Below are positions 1 to 12,039 of a stretch of DNA of 64,000 nt, piece by piece. Made by a program: the position numbers and the translations under genes. The number at the start of each line of letters is the position of its first letter. The stretch's first letter is position 1. This DNA comes from Chaenocephalus aceratus (taxonomy: Eukaryota > Chordata > Actinopteri > Perciformes > Channichthyidae), in NCBI GenBank assembly GCA_023974075.1, contig CM043785.1, forward strand, positions 23,997,169-24,061,168, in the 5' to 3' direction. The notes below the pieces were generated by a model, which saw only the letters and a program-made list of their open reading frames with translations, was not told the origin of the DNA and did no database searches.

Positions 1-1620
1 TACACTTGACTGGAAATGACCATAAATACTTTTTGCTCATTGACAACACAAACCAACTGGTGTTTTTCCATTATAAATCATTACATGTCTGCAGTATCAT
101 TCATTATGCAATACAGGCTCTATCCATAGCTGACAACAATTAATCCTCATAAAAAGAGGGAGGTGAGAGCAGCAGAAAGACTAAGAACATCCTGTAATCC
201 CAGTGGTGATTTAGTATGGATTTACCATTTGACAGTGTCAGGGTCTTCAAGGGGAGAGAAGAGAAAAGGTGATGAGTAGCAGAAAACAGCGTTGTTGGTT
301 GAAAAGCCAAGAAAAAGTTGGAGAGTGCACATTGCCCTTTTATGATGGTCTGGTGAAGATTGTTGTGTGTTCACCTGTTGCAGTTGATTGCAGTAACAGA
401 GCTTTTTGGAGTTCATTGTGAATAAATACCTCTTTTTCGTTTGGGAATTCAGGTGAAAAAAAACTGGTCTGTAAAAACAAGTGTTTGTTCCTTAAAATAG
501 ATGGAGAATATCCTCAATTGCAGTAAATCATGTTGGCAAGTCTCCGCTCTGATGTTGTTTTTAAGACAAGATATTGCACATATTTTTACGAGACTCGAGA
601 AGTTAAAGCATGATGAATTTAATGTCCTTGTTACCGTACTAAGTTATCTTTAACTCCCTCGACCTTGGTCTTATTTTTACATTTTTTTCCACTTTCCTTG
701 AATCTGTTGGGTTTTATCCAACAGTGTTTGAGGTTTCAAAGTTTATTTTAGTAGAGACTCCAAGTGCTTTTGAAGGTATGAGGACATGTTGTTATTGTAA
801 GTACATAATAGAATGTTTGTACACTAAATGGAGACAAATATGTCATGCAGTTTGGATTAAATGAGTCACACTTGGAATCTATTGTATAATCAAAGCTTTT
901 CTTATACTGTTTCAAGATGCAACCCCCATACCCTAATTTATTCCATCTGTCTGGTACATTCTTAGTGTGTAAAGTAGGAAATGGCAATTTGGAACAACAA
1001 ACTTTCCTTTTTTGCTGAATACAGACACAGTATGCAACATTGTTTTTTATGTACCTTGACTAATTATGGGAGGACGAGGTTAAGGAGTACCTAAAAGTCT
1101 ACGTCCATTCCCATTTGCATTATATCTGATTCCTGATTAATTTGAGGGGGTTATAACCATTTTTACATTATTAATATAGTCATTTCTTAACAAGGCCTTG
1201 CAACTGTTTTTGCTGGAGACTCAAAATGTGACTAGGTTAATTTACATACTGTATAATTGAAGGACAAGGACTTTTTCAGTTCATATTTTGGTTGGGATAT
1301 GGATATAAGTTTGGTGCAACACTCTAAACCCTAATCTTAACAAATCCTTTATTGGACCTTAAACTAAACTGTTCAAATTGTGCAAATAAACATAGATCAA
1401 ATCATTATTCATTATGGCCAATAGCTTGGTCACTTTCACACAAGTTGTAAACTATTATATTTTCAACTTGAAATATAATGATATGCAACAGTTGAATTAA
1501 ATACAATTGTTTATGTGCAGCTGAGAATTTTTATGTTAGGAAAATGAGAAACAGTGAAACGGGTCCAGCTAATAAACAGACCCCTGGATGCTTTAGTAGA
1601 TATGTAGTGAAGGTCATAAT
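1..1620. other. AT-rich stretch, no gene seen
   Basis: I see no supported coding region, RNA gene or terminal repeat here. The few open frames are short, lack recognisable motifs and sit in AT-rich sequence. It may be intergenic or intronic host DNA flanking the gypsy element. Confidence 0.5.
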
Positions 1621-1624
1621 GTCA

Positions 1625-2286
1625 TGTTGGGGTAGGAGAAGGGAGATCAGTGTCGTATACTGAATGAAGAATCACTTTTTATGGAGGAGCTGAACTGAGC
1701 TCAGCAGGAGGAACACCACTTGAGTGAAACAGCAGTGAATCTCCTTGTGAGGATCTGCAGTACTTCCTCCTTATTGTTCCCCTTTCTGTGTTTGTTTTGT
1801 CTGTTTGTCTATGTGTCTGTCTCCCTGGCTGGGCGTGGCTACCTACATTCCGATTCCCGCCAACTCACCTCCTCAGCTGCTGCTCATCTCACTGATTGCC
1901 ACTACTCACCTGCACCTGCTTAAAACCCTGGTTCCCATCTTCAGACTTCGCCAGTTCTTCGTTTATTCTTCAGTGGTAAACTATCGTCCAGGCCTACTAG
2001 TGGTTTTTCCTAGTGACTTTTTGATGCTCCTAGTGAAGGGATATCATTTCCTAATCCTGCTTGTTTTTCCTGTTCCAGATCCACATACTCCAGCCGCTCT
2101 GCCTGCCACGTCCAGCCTCCCCTCCTGAGCAGCCCAGCTCCACGTCTTCCCTCTATGTGTGCTTCGTTAACTCCTTGTCAGTGTCGTGGACAAAATAAAG
2201 CCTTTTTGACACTTCACCACAGTCTCAGTTGTAGTGCTTGCATAGCGGGTTCTCATCTCCAGTCACTTCTCGGGAAACCTAACAGA
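1625..2286 (+). repeat. Putative 5' LTR of the Ty3/gypsy element
   Basis: This stretch lies directly upstream of the gag start codon at 2301. It has pyrimidine-rich promoter-like sequence, a TATA-like CTTAAAACC near 1918 and a polyadenylation signal AATAAA near 2195. It ends in CCTAACA at about 2286, which fits an LTR terminus, and a 14-base leader follows before gag. The left edge is a guess: I could not see a second LTR because pol runs into an assembly gap. Comparison with complete copies elsewhere in the genome would fix both ends. Confidence 0.5.
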
Positions 2287-2360
2287 AGAACTGGCCAATA
2301 ATGAACCCCGCAGGCACTGGAGCGGATCCCGCCACAGTCCATCATGCCCTGTCTAGTCAG

Positions 2361-3762
<1,402 letters not shown>

Positions 3763-4693
3763 CTAGTCAGGGTTCCCTTCTGAGTCAACACGACCAGCTT
3801 ATTCGGGCGTTAGTAGAGAGCAATCAATCCATGGCTCATCATGTCTCTGAGTTAGCTTGCCAGATCTCAGCTCTAACTACCTCGGCTCCAGCTTCTCATG
3901 TCACTCCCAATCCAGCTATTTGTCCTACTCCACGCCAGGATTTCCCCATCACCAACCCAGAGCCATTCCACGGAGAGGTAGAGAAATGCAGGGGATTTCT
4001 TTTTCAGTGCAACAAGGTTTTTCGCCAGCGTCCTGTTTCGTTTGCCGCTGATGTTACCAGGATTAATTACGTTCTGGGTTTGCTCCGTGGCAAGGCTTTA
4101 ACCTGGGCAGAGGCTTTGAGCTCTTCAGTGGATTATGACTCTCTGCGTTTTGAATGCTTCTCAGATCGTTTTTTTGCTGTTTTTGATCATCCCAATTATT
4201 CTGGCTCCGCCGAGAGTCAGCTGCTCAGTTTACAACAAGGAAACCGCACTGTAGCTGAGTATTCCATCGAGTTTCACACACTCGCTGCCGAGGCTCATTG
4301 GGACGAGGCGGCTCTCAAGGCGGTGTTTTTGAGAGGATTAAAGGATCAGCTCCGGGATGAATTGGCAGCACGAGACGTTCCAGCGGATCTCCCAGATCTG
4401 ATTTCCTTGGTGTCCCGCCTTGACTGTCGTTTGCGGGAGCGCCGAGCTGAGCGGACACAGCGGAATCCACCAGTCTCACACAGTAAGCCCAGTTTTTCCG
4501 CCTACCCTGTCCCCTCAGTGTTTAAGTCTCCTTCCGTTTTCTCGCCGCCCAGCGTGCGCACCTCTTCTCACGAGGAGGCTATGCAGCTGGGGCGTGCTAG
4601 ACTCTCTCCGGAGGAGCATCAGCGCCGGATGTGTGCTGGCCAATGCATGTATTGTGGCAACGCCGGGCATGTCATTGCCAACTGTCCAGTACG

Positions 4694-4700
4694 CCCAAAC
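4694..4700 (+). promoter_or_regulatory. -1 ribosomal frameshift heptamer C CCA AAC
   Basis: The heptamer sits in the zero frame of gag, with codons CCA at 4695 and AAC at 4698, 18 bases before the gag stop. It matches the X XXY YYZ rule for -1 slippage. Slipping back one base opens the frame that carries the aspartic protease motif downstream. This is the expected gag-pol junction for a Sushi-type Ty3 element, the lineage that gave rise to mammalian PEG10. A downstream stimulatory RNA structure was not checked. Confidence 0.6.
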
Positions 4701-6090
4701 GTGGAGGCTCGTCAGTGAGATTGGGGATCCTGACGAGTCCACAGCCATCATCTTTACCCCCTTCCTTGAGTCGTTTTTTAATACCTGCCAACATCTGTGT
4801 TAACACTATGACTTTGCCTCTACAAGCCCTCATTGATTCTGGAGCAGAGGATAGTTTTTTGGACCGGGAGCTAGCTGAACAGCTGGGACTCTGTCTGGAG
4901 CCTTTAGATCAGGGGTTCTCAAAGTTTTGATGAGTGAGGGCCAATTTAGGTACCCAATATTGGATTGAGGGCCGCCCAAGAAAAAACGGAACAGAAAATA
5001 ATTCCAAAACAAATCCTTTCTTTATTGTACTAACCAATTACCGCAACTCCCGAGATGCCTAGTTGCCATGCAACCAGTAGCATAGCAAACTTTCCACAAG
5101 CTGTCATTCATAATTTAGGAATGACAACCCAGGGGGTGCAGTTTTACCATTCTTAAATTCCATTCTAATTCTTACTAGATACAACCATGGAGGATTAAAA
5201 TATAACGCATGCATTTCAGCGTGTCACATTAACTATCGCGGGCCACCAGAAACATTTCCGAGGGCCGCCATTGGCCCGCGGGCCGCACTTTGAGAACCCC
5301 TGCTTTAGATGAACCTCTAACAGCCTATGCATTTAATGGGCAAATAATTTCCTCAGTGACAGCACAGTCAGCTCCTTTGACATTGATCACCTCCGGCAAC
5401 CACAGAGAGCTCATCAAATTAAAGGTAATCTCTGCACCTTCCACACCTCTGGTATTTGGTTATCCGTGGCTTCACACCCACAACCCACACATTGATTGGG
5501 CTAAGGGAGAGATCATTGAATGGGATCAGAACTGTCTCGCTAACTGCCTGTTATCTGCCGTGCCTCCTGTCTCTGTCTCCCCAAACCCTGCCTTCTGCTC
5601 TGCCGCTTCTGTAGACTTAACTGGAGTCCCTACAACCTACCACGACCTGAGATGGGTCTTCAGCAAGGAGAGGGCTCTCTCCCTTCCTCCTCACCGGCCC
5701 TACGACTGCTCCATAGATCTGTTTCCTGGGGCTCCTCTACCCACCAGCCGCCTCTACAACCTGTCCCGTCCGGAGAAGGAGGCTATGGAGCTATATATCA
5801 CTGACTCAGTGGCTGCTGGGATTATTCGTCCTTCCTCCTCCCCCGTGGGTGCTGGGTTCTTCTTCGTTGGTAAGAAGGATAAGTCACTGCGACCTTGCAT
5901 TGACTTTCGTGGGTTAAACAACATCACTGTTAAGAACAAGTACCCATTACCCCTTCTCACCTCTGCTTTTGAACCTCTCCATGAGGCAACCCTGTTCACC
6001 AAGCTTGACCTCAGGAACGCCTATCACCTGATCCGTATCCGTCAAGGGGATGAATGGAAGACGGCTTCCAACACTCCCTTAGGTCATTTT
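4700..6090 (+). pseudogene. pol: Ty3/gypsy pol: protease and partial reverse transcriptase
   Basis: Read in the -1 frame from the slippery site, this segment encodes the retrotransposon polyprotein. The aspartic protease active site reads ALIDSGAEDSF near 4830. The frame is cut at 4910 by a small hAT-type element and resumes in register at 5311. There follow a linker with [14 protein letters not shown] and the N-terminal fingers/palm of reverse transcriptase, with [21 protein letters not shown] and then [14 protein letters not shown], which contains the first catalytic aspartate. The sequence stops at the 100-N gap just before the expected YxDD region. No RNase H, integrase or 3' LTR is visible beyond the gap. 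No stop interrupts the visible pol frame apart from the insertion. Confidence 0.85.
4910..5302. mobile_element. hAT-type MITE (393 bp) inserted in pol
   Basis: The inverted ends are CAGGGGTTCTCAAAG and CTTTGAGAACCCCTG, flanked by a perfect 8-bp duplication CTTTAGAT at 4902-4909 and 5303-5310. It has no coding capacity. Both ends hold GGGCCGCC/GGGCCAC-rich sequence of the kind seen in vertebrate hAT MITEs. It splits pol between the protease and the reverse transcriptase. Confidence 0.92.
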
Positions 6091-6190
6091 NNNNNNNNNN
6101 NNNNNNNNNNNNNNNNNNNNNNNNNNNNNNNNNNNNNNNNNNNNNNNNNNNNNNNNNNNNNNNNNNNNNNNNNNNNNNNNNNNNNNNNNN
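6091..6190. other. Assembly gap, 100 N
   Basis: Exactly 100 N bases, the usual placeholder for a gap of unknown size. Reverse transcriptase sequence lies on the left and a Tc1 remnant on the right, so the two sides belong to unrelated elements. Confidence 0.99.
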
Positions 6191-6542
6191 AATGGCCAGA
6201 CTGGTTAAAGATGATAGGAAGAAAACAGTAACTCAAATAACCAATCGATACAATCGAAGTACTCAGAAGACCATATCTGAGCGCACAACACATCAAACTG
6301 AGACAGATGGGCTACAGCAGCAGAAGACCACAAGGGTGCCACTCCTGTGAGCTAAGAGCAGGAAACTGAGGTGAGAATTTGCACAGGCTCACCAAAATTG
6401 GACAATGTTGCCTGGTGTGATGAGTCTCAATTTCTGCTGTGACATTCGGACAGTTGGGTAAGAATTTGGCATAAACAATATGAAAGCATGGATGCATCCT
6501 GCCTTGTATCAACAGTTCAGGCTGGTGGGGGTGGATAATGGT
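6191..6542 (+). pseudogene. Tc1/mariner-like transposase remnant
   Basis: Conceptual translation gives a decayed Tc1 transposase segment. ARLVKDDRKKTVTQIT and NRYNRSTQKTISE match the second helix-turn-helix. FAQAHQNW and a W-C-D-E-S motif, the first catalytic aspartate region of the DDE domain, follow. Frame breaks and stops occur at several points, so no product is expected. The 5' half is missing at the gap, and the 3' half fades near 6542. I saw no terminal inverted repeat. Confidence 0.8.
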
Positions 6543-7696
6543 GTGTAATAATAAAAAGACACAAATTACAACTCGCTTTCCTTTCCTACTAAGTATGAGT
6601 GTCATCACTCAGAGCTGACTGTATTTCTCATAAACATCAGTTCTCGGTTCAGGACACTGGAAATGACCGCAGTTTGAGATACATGATGATCTAAGAGGAA
6701 GAGACGGCATTGGAGAAGATTAGTTCCCACAAGCTTTGACTTAGCCTCCGAACTTACTGGATCCCCGGGGCTTTCTGTACAAGTGCTGCTGAGACAGTAC
6801 ACAAGCCACTGAGAGGGGAAGACATGCAAATTAGTGGGCAGACAAAAACACAACAACACATTGACTGACTTCTGCAAACATGAACCAGCAATGTTGTTAA
6901 AAGACATCAATGATGCATTTGCATGATGGTTTCCGGTGAGGTTTGACTTTCAGAGGTCTGTTTGAATAACACACAGCAGCAGCTTAAAGGAGGAGATTTT
7001 TTTAACAGTTTCTAGCAAAACATAACTTCAACGACAAACCATCTTTAATACATGTCTGAAAGCACTACATTAAGGCCAGCAGACAATGCAGTGATGAATG
7101 TCATTGTAGGGGAAGGGAGTGCTTTGGCCATCTTCATGCTTGAAATATTTGAGTGAATCACGTTGCTATAATTTCACAACAAGAAAGGCTTTTTCCATTT
7201 AATAAATTCTGCAACCCCATTTGCTGCCTAATGTTACCATCCTACCACATCCCGATCAAGCATGAATCAATGCTAATTTAGGAGTATAAACACAGCTTGT
7301 GTTCTGCACATTTCATAATTAACATCCGATTAACTCAAAATTGGGACGAATGAAACAAAAGGAGCCTGCATCGGTTTTTTCATAAAAAGCAGAGATCAGA
7401 TATTAACAGAACAAAATGTGTAGAGTGGGTTCTAGGTTCTTCAGCAGAGATTACTTTCAGGGTCGCTTCACAATTCATCCAAGACGATGACACGCTGCTG
7501 TCATCCCATCGGTATCATTGAAATATAAATTATACATTAACCTTTCAAATTGACACAATGGCCCCAGTCTTTGTTAAAAGATCTATTGCCCTATTCACAT
7601 TGCATGGTTCGACTGGGCTCTGTTCACTTTTTGGTTCCATGCCCGAATCTCAATTGTGTTAACCACTGGGGATAATTATGGAAGCAAACAAGAGAC
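6543..7696. other. No gene recognised
   Basis: AT-rich sequence with short frames only. I see no motif, tandem array or terminal repeat that I can name. Confidence 0.4.
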
Positions 7697-8032
7697 AGAA
7701 TGATTTGAATTTTATCAGACAGCGAATTGTTTGCATTGAAAATAATTACTTTGAAAATCATGTATCTGAATTTTTTTACTCCGAATTTACCTATGTGAAA
7801 TAAAAATCTGAAATATCTTGATACGCAATTTCAAAAGCTGAATTTCAATGTATTTGTTTCAGTGTTCAGAAATTCATATCTAAAAATTCAAGTTAAAAAA
7901 ATGTGAATGTTCAAATTCGGTGCTTAAAATTCGATGTCAAAAATGTCGAGGGAGCATCATCTGGGCTAACCAGACAGGATCGAGCCTGAATGCAATCGAA
8001 CCGACTTCTGGCCTTTCCGGGACAGTGCGGTG
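7697..8032 (+). repeat. Dispersed repeat, copy 1
   Basis: This stretch recurs in inverted orientation at 21985-22357. Shared blocks include GAAAATCATGTATCTGAAT, many GAATTT/AAATTC motifs and a distal block GCCTGAATGCAATCGA beside GGCCAGAAGTC. It has no coding capacity. It is an unclassified interspersed repeat of about 340-370 bp. Confidence 0.75.
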
Positions 8033-8127
8033 AAGCCCAATGCTGCAAACTGTAGGCGATGGATGCAGATGGGAGCAATTCCCGTAGACCCTATGTTAAA
8101 ATGTCCAACTTAACATCAGAAAATGAA

Positions 8128-8400
8128 CATGTTTCTAGCCTGGATCCAAAAAAACGTATTCTTGTAAACAACCCTTAAATCAGACTTTAGTTACACCTGA
8201 GTACAATTCAGGTAAGGTGATTGTCAAGTGCCAACAATCAGGAGAGATATTTGATAGTTGGTGCTTGAGAAGACTAAACATGTATCTGCAATTGACATGA
8301 ATGGAAACGAGTAATAAAGTATTCATTACTCGTTATTCTCTACTAATAGTTAATTAAAGACTGTATATCATGGCTATTTTGCACATCCCTTTCAAGATTT
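8128..8400 (+). repeat. Dispersed repeat, copy 1 of a second family
   Basis: This matches, in inverted orientation, 44612-45030. Diagnostic shared blocks are GATTGTCAAGTGCCAACAAT, CAGGAGAGATATTTGAT and GGTGCTTGAGAAGACTAAA. The copy here is uninterrupted and so shows the original join across the insertion in the other copy. No coding capacity. Confidence 0.75.
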
Positions 8401-9432
8401 CAAGATTTTCAAAGGTTTATTGACATCACATTCACAACTACGGTGTAGTTATGCAATGAATGAAAAACTTGGGTCACAGATTCCTCAACAGTGCATTCCA
8501 AGACATCTATCAATATGTGTGTACCTCCACCATTAAACTGTCATATTCTGCACATTTCTTATTCTATCTACATACATAAGAGTATAATTCATATGTATAA
8601 TATCAGTTAAAATAAGTGCTTCAACATAGTTAACATTGCAGGAAAGCAATATATTAGACGTTAAGTACTTTGTCAGGCTTAATATTTATCTGCAGATAGA
8701 TACCCCCAACGTTTTTTTCTTATTTAAAAGAAGACCTTAACCTAAAGCATTATTTAATGTTTAAATAAAGGTTAATTCGTTTTTCTGTTTTGCACCTCCT
8801 CCTATTAATATCTTTGTACATCCTGCACTAAACTGTTTTATTGTAGAGATCACTTATAGTATCTTCTTGATTTTTTATATTCTATATTTCTATCACAGAC
8901 CTTCTACTTTCCCCTTATGAAAGTATGTACTCTTAATATTTTTGTAGTCAAATATAACACATAAAAACAATAATTCAATAACGTGCTTTAACCACTACAA
9001 GGTGCACTGCACACAAGGTACACACAGCCATAATAACTTTGTATTATTAGTGTAGGACACTTATGTATGTACAACATCTGAAGATGTGTAGTTTTATTCA
9101 TGCTTTCACATCATTTTACAGCATATTGCTATATTATTTCAGACTCAGTATTTACATTCTTATATTCAAAGAAAATCAATAATATCTTTAAAAACTACAA
9201 GTCCTTTTATATCAGCTGTGCACCGTTATGGTGTAAATATAACCTATATATTAATTAGATCAAATGTAAAAGTCAGCCGAATTAGTGTTGATACTGCAAG
9301 GAGACGTATTGTGTGAAGAGAAATTGAAGATGTTTAATTGTTGATATATTTATGATCCACGTCAAGTATTCAGTTTCGGCGGCATTTCTTCCGTTTTTCC
9401 AAAGGTCTTCTCATCAGGGCTCTATAAATAAA
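8400..9432. other. AT-rich flank with a possible LINE/SINE tail
   Basis: The start (about 8410-8490) resembles 27355-27420, sharing GTGTAGTTATG and CTT(G/A)GGTCACA. This suggests fragments of one interspersed LINE or SINE tail. The rest shows nothing I can name. Confidence 0.35.
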
Positions 9433-9790
9433 GAACTATAGGTTACTTACGTAACCCCAGGTCTCAGAGTAACATGAAGTGAGATGTCTCACTATGGGAT
9501 GCGCCTCATCGCGGAGCAAACAGAAGCATCAATCTCATTACGCCAATCCTGATTGGCCGGTGATTCTTGACGTCAACGTCAGGGGAAATCACCCCCTATA
9601 AGTAGCCTGCGCCACGACGCATGCGTCATTCAAGATAAGCACCTCTTCTCGCTTCACCATAGCAAGGAGGGCCGTCTGGTGAGACATCTCACTTCATGTT
9701 ACTCTGACTACTGGGGTTACGTAAGTAACCTATAGTTCTCATTCATAACACTCCGTTCGATGTCTCACTATGGGATATTGTAGCTCCCGT
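9433..9790. repeat. DIRS A terminus, palindrome and internal complementary region
   Basis: The first about 60 bases (9431-9491) are the reverse complement of 9679-9740, so the end can fold into a long hairpin with a loop of about 190 bases. The adjoining 9730-9780 is the reverse complement of the opposite element end (14512-14559). The segment 9679-9790 therefore equals the complement of the circle junction. The short palindrome GGTTACTTACGTAACC marks the outer terminus. Confidence 0.85.
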
Positions 9791-9834
9791 ATTGCCAGAC
9801 GAGCTTATCTCGAAGATCACCGATCAACCAGAAT

Positions 9835-12039
9835 TTAACAGGTGGAGTCCCAACTCAACAAGGTGCCCAGCACTGCTCGGGCCACGCTTGGAGCGGAGAC
9901 GTCCAGCCTGTAAAAGCGGACAAAAGTGAGCGGCGAAGACCAGCTTGCCGCCGCACAGATATCCTGGATGGAAACACCCTTGAACAAAGCCCAGGATGTA
10001 GCCAGGCCCCGAGTCGAGTGAGCTCGCAGACCCGAAGGTGCTTGCAGATTCTGACTCGTATAGGCCAAAGCAATCGCCTCCACGATCCAGTGGGATAGTC
10101 GTTGCTTAGTAACAGGCTTACCCTTGTGAGGTTTAGCCCAGGACACGAAGAGTTGGTCATTAAGACGAAGCTCTTTTGATCTGTCCATATATGTGTGCAA
10201 AGCCCGGACTGGACACAATAGATCCTGCTGCTGCTCCCCGGAGGAAACCAGCTGCGGAGGAAATGCCTCAATGTCAATCGGGGTACCCGAACCAACCACC
10301 CTTGGTGTAAAGGCAGGGTTGGGTTTCAACAACACTCTCGTTTGCCCTGGGGCGAACTGAGTGCATGAGGGATGTACAGACAGTGCATGGATATCACTGA
10401 CCCGTTTAGGGGATGCCAGGGCCAGTAACAGCACTGTCTTGAGTGACAGATGTTTCATGTCAGCTCCCTCCAGGGGTTCAAATGGGGTCATTTTGAGCCC
10501 ATTTAAAACCACTGCCAGGTCCCATAAGGGCACCAGCGACCTGGAGACAGGGAGGAGCCTGCGCGCTCCCTTCATAAAACGGCAAACCAAAGGATGTTGG
10601 CTAGCCGTCTTACCCTCAAAGCCCACATGGCATGCAGCAATAGCAGCCAGGTACACCTTGATCGTGGAAAAAGCTCTGTGTTTATCGATCAAGTCCTGTA
10701 GGAATGATAAAATCACCCCGACAGGACATTGAAAAGAGATGTGCCCTTCTTGAAGGCACCACTCCTCAAACACCCTCCACTTACAGTCATAAAGAGACCT
10801 GGTGGAGGAAGCTCTCGCACTCTGAATAGTGTTTATCACCTTCTGAGGGAGTCCCACTGTATTCAGATTGTACCACTCACGGGTCAGGCCCATAGTGCCC
10901 CGTGCTCTGGGCGTGGGTGAAGGATCGCCCTCCCCGCCTGAGACAATCTGTCCCTGCGTGGTGGGGGCTGCCACGGCTGCCCGCACAACAGCTGATATAT
11001 CACCACCAGCCCGTATATTGCGGGCTAGGGTGGAAACATCAGAGTAAGTGTGTGGCGTTGCTCTTTCACTCTGGCCGGAGTTAAGGGGAACAGAACCAGG
11101 GGTGGGTTCGTGTACAGAGGACCCGGAGGTCAATCGTGTACGAGTGCGTCCCCGCCTAACGGTGCGTTTAAATTGTGCATTAAAGAGAACAGCTGTCATT
11201 GAGCATTTTCTCCCCTTGCGAACAGATTTAACGCGGCTCCGCCGTAACGCACCCACAGCGGACTCTTGATCCTTGGATGAGGAGTCCAGTCTGCATAGAG
11301 TGGTGCACCCTTTGACAGTAATTCTGTCCCTAGGTGCATAACACCCGGTACTTGTGTCGTTCTCAGAGAGAGGAGACGTCTGCCGCTCCAAGGGATCAGT
11401 TTGTGTGCCAGTGTGTGTGACTGGAGACAACGCAAACTCCCCTGGCGGTTCATACACGATATCGTGTTGTCTATCCTCACGGGGACATGAAGTCCTCTGA
11501 GAGAAGGCAGGAAGCATTTTTGGGTGGGGAACACCGCTAAAAGCTCCGGGTAATTTACGCGTGCCCGCTGGAAGTCTCTGTTCTAGAGACCTCTCACCGG
11601 GCGACCTTCGTAAGTCCCCTGTCAGCCCGTCTGACCTGCGTCCGTGGTGACCACCTTCCGTGAAAGGACTGCACCCGTAGGCGCGTCCCGCACTGGAAAA
11701 GTCGGGTGTAGTGCCACTACGCATTTCATAATCACCAAAACTCTCCGTAAGCCGTGGCGTTCGGGGTTTAGTTTTATTATGAGGCCCATGTTGAGCGGGT
11801 GCTTTACGAGGACATTTTCCTCCGTAATCTGACTCCGCTCGGTGGGCTTTATAGATAAAACCCTTCTTTCTGGGAGAGAGAGAACCCTTCCCTCCAGAAT
11901 GTGGGTTGACTCTCACTGGGTTTGTGAAAACAGATAAATTATAACTGTTTTGAGAAGCCCAGGCAGACATCGTGAGTATCTCCTGCTGTATGCTCCTTAG
12001 AGCCAGCTGGGATGTCACTCTTCTGGCTCCGACCGGCAC
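9835..12039 (-). CDS. Tyrosine recombinase of DIRS element A with an unknown N-terminal region
   Basis: The open frame is 734 codons with no stop. Residues about 395-734 form a DIRS-type tyrosine recombinase: a core-binding region around GLPQKVINTIQSA, then catalytic Arg546 in SPKRVSDIHAL, His674 and Arg677 in AHSTRG, Trp700 in the AASWSS box, and nucleophile Tyr710 in FVRFYRLD. This enzyme would integrate or circularise the element DNA. Residues 1-382 are Ser/Arg/Thr/Pro-rich and match nothing I know; in related elements RT/RNase H would lie upstream of the recombinase. A methionine at 10893 would start a 352-aa protein close to the usual recombinase length, so the N-terminal part could be non-coding sequence that happens to stay open. 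The listed start lies at the edge of the GC-rich repeat array and is not reliable. Confidence 0.8.
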   Translation of the reverse strand: MPVGARRVTSQLALRSIQQEILTMSAWASQNSYNLSVFTNPVRVNPHSGGKGSLSPRKKGFIYKAHRAESDYGGKCPRKAPAQHGPHNKTKPRTPRLTESFGDYEMRSGTTPDFSSAGRAYGCSPFTEGGHHGRRSDGLTGDLRRSPGERSLEQRLPAGTRKLPGAFSGVPHPKMLPAFSQRTSCPREDRQHDIVYEPPGEFALSPVTHTGTQTDPLERQTSPLSENDTSTGCYAPRDRITVKGCTTLCRLDSSSKDQESAVGALRRSRVKSVRKGRKCSMTAVLFNAQFKRTVRRGRTRTRLTSGSSVHEPTPGSVPLNSGQSERATPHTYSDVSTLARNIRAGGDISAVVRAAVAAPTTQGQIVSGGEGDPSPTPRARGTMGLTREWYNLNTVGLPQKVINTIQSARASSTRSLYDCKWRVFEEWCLQEGHISFQCPVGVILSFLQDLIDKHRAFSTIKVYLAAIAACHVGFEGKTASQHPLVCRFMKGARRLLPVSRSLVPLWDLAVVLNGLKMTPFEPLEGADMKHLSLKTVLLLALASPKRVSDIHALSVHPSCTQFAPGQTRVLLKPNPAFTPRVVGSGTPIDIEAFPPQLVSSGEQQQDLLCPVRALHTYMDRSKELRLNDQLFVSWAKPHKGKPVTKQRLSHWIVEAIALAYTSQNLQAPSGLRAHSTRGLATSWALFKGVSIQDICAAASWSSPLTFVRFYRLDVSAPSVARAVLGTLLSWDSTC

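Noticed and set aside
1720..2128. Frames of 67 and 107 codons upstream of gag
   Set aside because: They lie in the putative LTR and leader and show no protein motif.
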